Below are positions 62,031 to 64,000 of a stretch of DNA of 64,000 nt, one piece after another. The translations under genes were made by a program, and so were the position numbers. The notes beneath the pieces were generated by a model, which was not told where the DNA came from, made no database searches, and saw only the letters and a program-made list of their open reading frames with translations. Positions within the stretch are counted from its first letter, which is position 1. Each line of letters begins with the position of its first letter. The DNA is from Lacihabitans sp. CS3-21 (GTDB taxonomy: Bacteria > Bacteroidota > Bacteroidia > Cytophagales > Spirosomataceae): positions 186,001-250,000 of the forward strand of contig NZ_RJUD01000001.1 of assembly GCF_024343675.1 (NCBI RefSeq), given 5' to 3'.

Positions 62031-64000
62031 ATGCGATTTGCTAAATTTATTTTAGTCTCTCTTTCTTTCGTTTTTTTATCATCTTGCAGCTTTTTTCAGA
62101 AAAAAATCGATTTTAATGCACAGGTAAAACCAATCATCAATAAGAACTGTATTGCATGTCACGGAGGAGTAAAAAAACAAGGGGGCTATAGTTTGTTATT
62201 CAAAGAGGAGGCCTATGCAAAAGGGAAGTCGGGAAAAATTGGCATTGTACCAGGCGACGCTTCTGCAAGTGAATTTATCCGGAGACTTACCTTAAGTGAT
62301 CCAGATGAACGGATGCCACATGAAAAAGACCCTTTGAGTTCGGATGAAATTGATATTCTAACCAAATGGATTGACCAAGGAGCCGAATGGCAAGAACACT
62401 GGGCATATATACCTGTAAAACCCCCATCTGTTCCAGAAATATCCAACGATTGGGTAAAAAATGATATTGATAAGTTTATTTTTGAAAATGCAAAAAAATA
62501 TGATTTAAAACCATCCGAGAGAGCAACTAATGAAGATTTAGCAAGAAGAGCCTCTCTTGATGTTATTGGTTTTCCAGCTCAGGAAAGTACCCGGAATATA
62601 CTTTTGCAAAAAGGAAATTTCGAAACTTATTTAGATAGCTTGTTGGAGTCACCAAATTATGGTGAAAAGTGGACTTCTATGTGGCTGGACATGGCCAGAT
62701 ATGCAGATACAAAAGGTTATGAAAGAGACGGTAGACGTAATATTTGGAGATACAGAGACTGGCTTATCAAGGCTTTTAATGCTGATATGCCCTATGATAA
62801 ATTCTTAACTGAGCAACTGGCAGGAGATTTGCTCCCCAATTCTAACGAAAATCAGTATATAGCAACGGCTTTTCACCGAAACACCATGACCAATGACGAA
62901 GGTGGTACCGATAATGAAGAGTTCAGAACCGCTGCGGTATTAGACAGAGTTAATACAACTTGGGAAACCCTCATGGGAACTTCTTTTTCTTGTGTTCAAT
63001 GTCACAGCCATCCTTATGACCCCTTCAGGCATGATGAATATTATAAGTTTTTGGCGTTTTTCAACAATAGCAGAGACGAAGATACTTATGCAGAATACCC
63101 TGTCTGGAGACATTTTGATGAAAAACAAAAAACGGAACTTACGAGATTATCTAGTTGGCTTTCGAAAAAAGTTTCAGAAAAAGAGAAAGGAGAGCTTGTC
63201 AATTTCTTGCAAACCTTGCAACCGTCTCACAACTCCCTAAAATGCGATGATTTTGTAAATGCCGAACTAAGCGATACGAAATGGTTAGCCATGCGAAATC
63301 ATTCTTCTGCCAGACTCAAAAGCGTGAGCTTGGATGGTAAAAAGAAACTTATCATGCAATACAAAGATTTTGCAAATGGAGTTTTTGAAATTAGATTAGA
63401 CAACCCCAAGGGCAAAGTTTTGACCAAATTAAATATCAACAAAAAAGGAGAAAATAAAGGCTGGAAAACCACCGAATTGTCTTTGGAAAATGCCCAAGGC
63501 GTTCATGATATTTATTTTGTTTATAACAGTGGTACATTAGACAACCCAAATGCTAGCGGCATAATGTTCGATTGGTTTTATTTTACACAAGGATTTCCGA
63601 TGGGAGAAACGCCTGAATACACGCATCAGAAGCAGTCTTTTTGGAATTTGTTAAACGCTCAGGTAGAAAGTACACCCATCATGTACGAGAATCCTCAAGT
63701 TTTTAATAGAAATACACATGTGTTTGAAAGAGGAAGTTGGTTGTCGCCAGGAAAAGTAGTTTCTGCAGGAGTTCCAGCCTCATTGGGTAAACTACCGCCC
63801 AATGCACCAAATAATAGGCTCGGATTAGCCATGTGGATGACCTCAAAAGATAATCCTTTAGTGTCCAGGACAATGGTAAACCGAGTATGGGAACAATTAT
63901 TTGGCAATGGCCTTGTTGAAACCTTAGAGGATATAGGCTCTCAAGGAGCAATTCCGTCAAATAAAGAGCTTTTGGACTACTTGAGTTATAAATTCATGCA
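62031..64000 (+). CDS. Lipoprotein with PSCyt1-DUF1549-CBM-DUF1553 architecture (partial)
   Basis: Frame open from the ATG at 62031 past the window end, at least 656 residues. Lipoprotein signal with Cys19 (FLSSC). The PSCyt1 haem domain (about 25-120) has C40-x2-C43-H44 (NCIACHGG). DUF1549/PSCyt2 follows (about 140-350) with LWLDMARYADTKGYERD and a second haem-like CVQCH in SFSCVQCHSHPYDPF. An inserted beta-rich CBM-like region lies near 430-530 (KLIMQYKDFANGVFEIRL). Then the DUF1553 domain begins (NNRLGLAMWMTSKDNPLVSRTMVNRVW). Such proteins are common in Planctomycetes and Bacteroidota with sugar-degrading genes. The end is missing. Confidence 0.9.
   Translation, partial: MRFAKFILVSLSFVFLSSCSFFQKKIDFNAQVKPIINKNCIACHGGVKKQGGYSLLFKEEAYAKGKSGKIGIVPGDASASEFIRRLTLSDPDERMPHEKDPLSSDEIDILTKWIDQGAEWQEHWAYIPVKPPSVPEISNDWVKNDIDKFIFENAKKYDLKPSERATNEDLARRASLDVIGFPAQESTRNILLQKGNFETYLDSLLESPNYGEKWTSMWLDMARYADTKGYERDGRRNIWRYRDWLIKAFNADMPYDKFLTEQLAGDLLPNSNENQYIATAFHRNTMTNDEGGTDNEEFRTAAVLDRVNTTWETLMGTSFSCVQCHSHPYDPFRHDEYYKFLAFFNNSRDEDTYAEYPVWRHFDEKQKTELTRLSSWLSKKVSEKEKGELVNFLQTLQPSHNSLKCDDFVNAELSDTKWLAMRNHSSARLKSVSLDGKKKLIMQYKDFANGVFEIRLDNPKGKVLTKLNINKKGENKGWKTTELSLENAQGVHDIYFVYNSGTLDNPNASGIMFDWFYFTQGFPMGETPEYTHQKQSFWNLLNAQVESTPIMYENPQVFNRNTHVFERGSWLSPGKVVSAGVPASLGKLPPNAPNNRLGLAMWMTSKDNPLVSRTMVNRVWEQLFGNGLVETLEDIGSQGAIPSNKELLDYLSYKFM

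Overview
The window is a contiguous stretch of chromosome from a Bacteroidota bacterium, most likely of the order Cytophagales (a Leadbetterella/Lacihabitans/Emticicia-like relative). The lineage is inferred, not searched. The signs are low G+C, promoters of the Bacteroidota type (TTTG, about 19 bases, TAnnTTTG) instead of sigma-70 boxes, starts without clear Shine-Dalgarno sequences, the gene order tig-clpP-clpX, a relA/spoT-fur-purA run, Tat-exported Gfo/Idh dehydrogenases, ThuA proteins, a 3-coathanger-stack C-terminus and a Planctomycete-type cytochrome protein. I see no transposase, integrase, phage gene, CRISPR array or rRNA. It looks like ordinary core and niche chromosome, with many short hairpin repeats between genes.

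Layout. 1-8 kb: end of a polysaccharide deacetylase, a TraB/GumN protein, a divergent HxlR repressor / QorB-like reductase pair with an obvious operator, a C-terminal processing protease and an amidase. 8-17 kb: a Mo-bisPGD oxidoreductase, a GH39 glycosidase, a secreted serine hydrolase, a large secreted phosphoesterase and a Tat-exported dehydrogenase. 17-32 kb: mixed housekeeping and secreted enzymes, including YqgE, an AbgB-like amidohydrolase, a chagasin-type inhibitor, ArfB, NagB, NDH-2, GcvT, an SDR, a secreted adenosine deaminase and an ABC-F ATPase. A divergent MocR regulator faces a GNAT/PPOX pair, and its 3' end runs into a repeat array.

32-41 kb: a GH3 (NagZ-like)-serine hydrolase fusion, a stand-alone LytTR regulator, and a co-directional run relA/spoT - membrane protein - fur - purA - a small protein that may be a diverged DNA polymerase III psi subunit. 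41-46 kb: tRNA-Leu(TAG), trigger factor, clpP, a sterol-desaturase-type hydroxylase and clpX. 46-54 kb: a membrane protein, tagaturonate reductase, a CCG-domain Fe-S protein, a second Tat Gfo/Idh enzyme, a NhaD antiporter, ThuA and an acetyltransferase. 54-57 kb: an unknown protein with a duplicated THEAHL motif translationally coupled to a class A beta-lactamase, then asd. 57-62 kb: a molybdenum cofactor cluster with divergent arms (xdhC-moeA-folate cyclo-ligase on one strand, tauE/safE-moaD-moaE on the other). The window ends inside a lipoprotein with PSCyt1/DUF1549/CBM-like/DUF1553 architecture.

Common themes are cell-wall and glycan turnover in the periplasm, molybdoenzyme maturation (the user enzyme is probably the 8-10 kb oxidoreductase or one outside the window), and proteostasis. 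The items most worth following up are the psi-like protein after purA, the THEAHL duplication protein, the ABC-F protein with a degenerate second Walker A, the molybdoenzyme without a recognisable Cys/Sec ligand, the two well-defined operator regions, and the repeat families.
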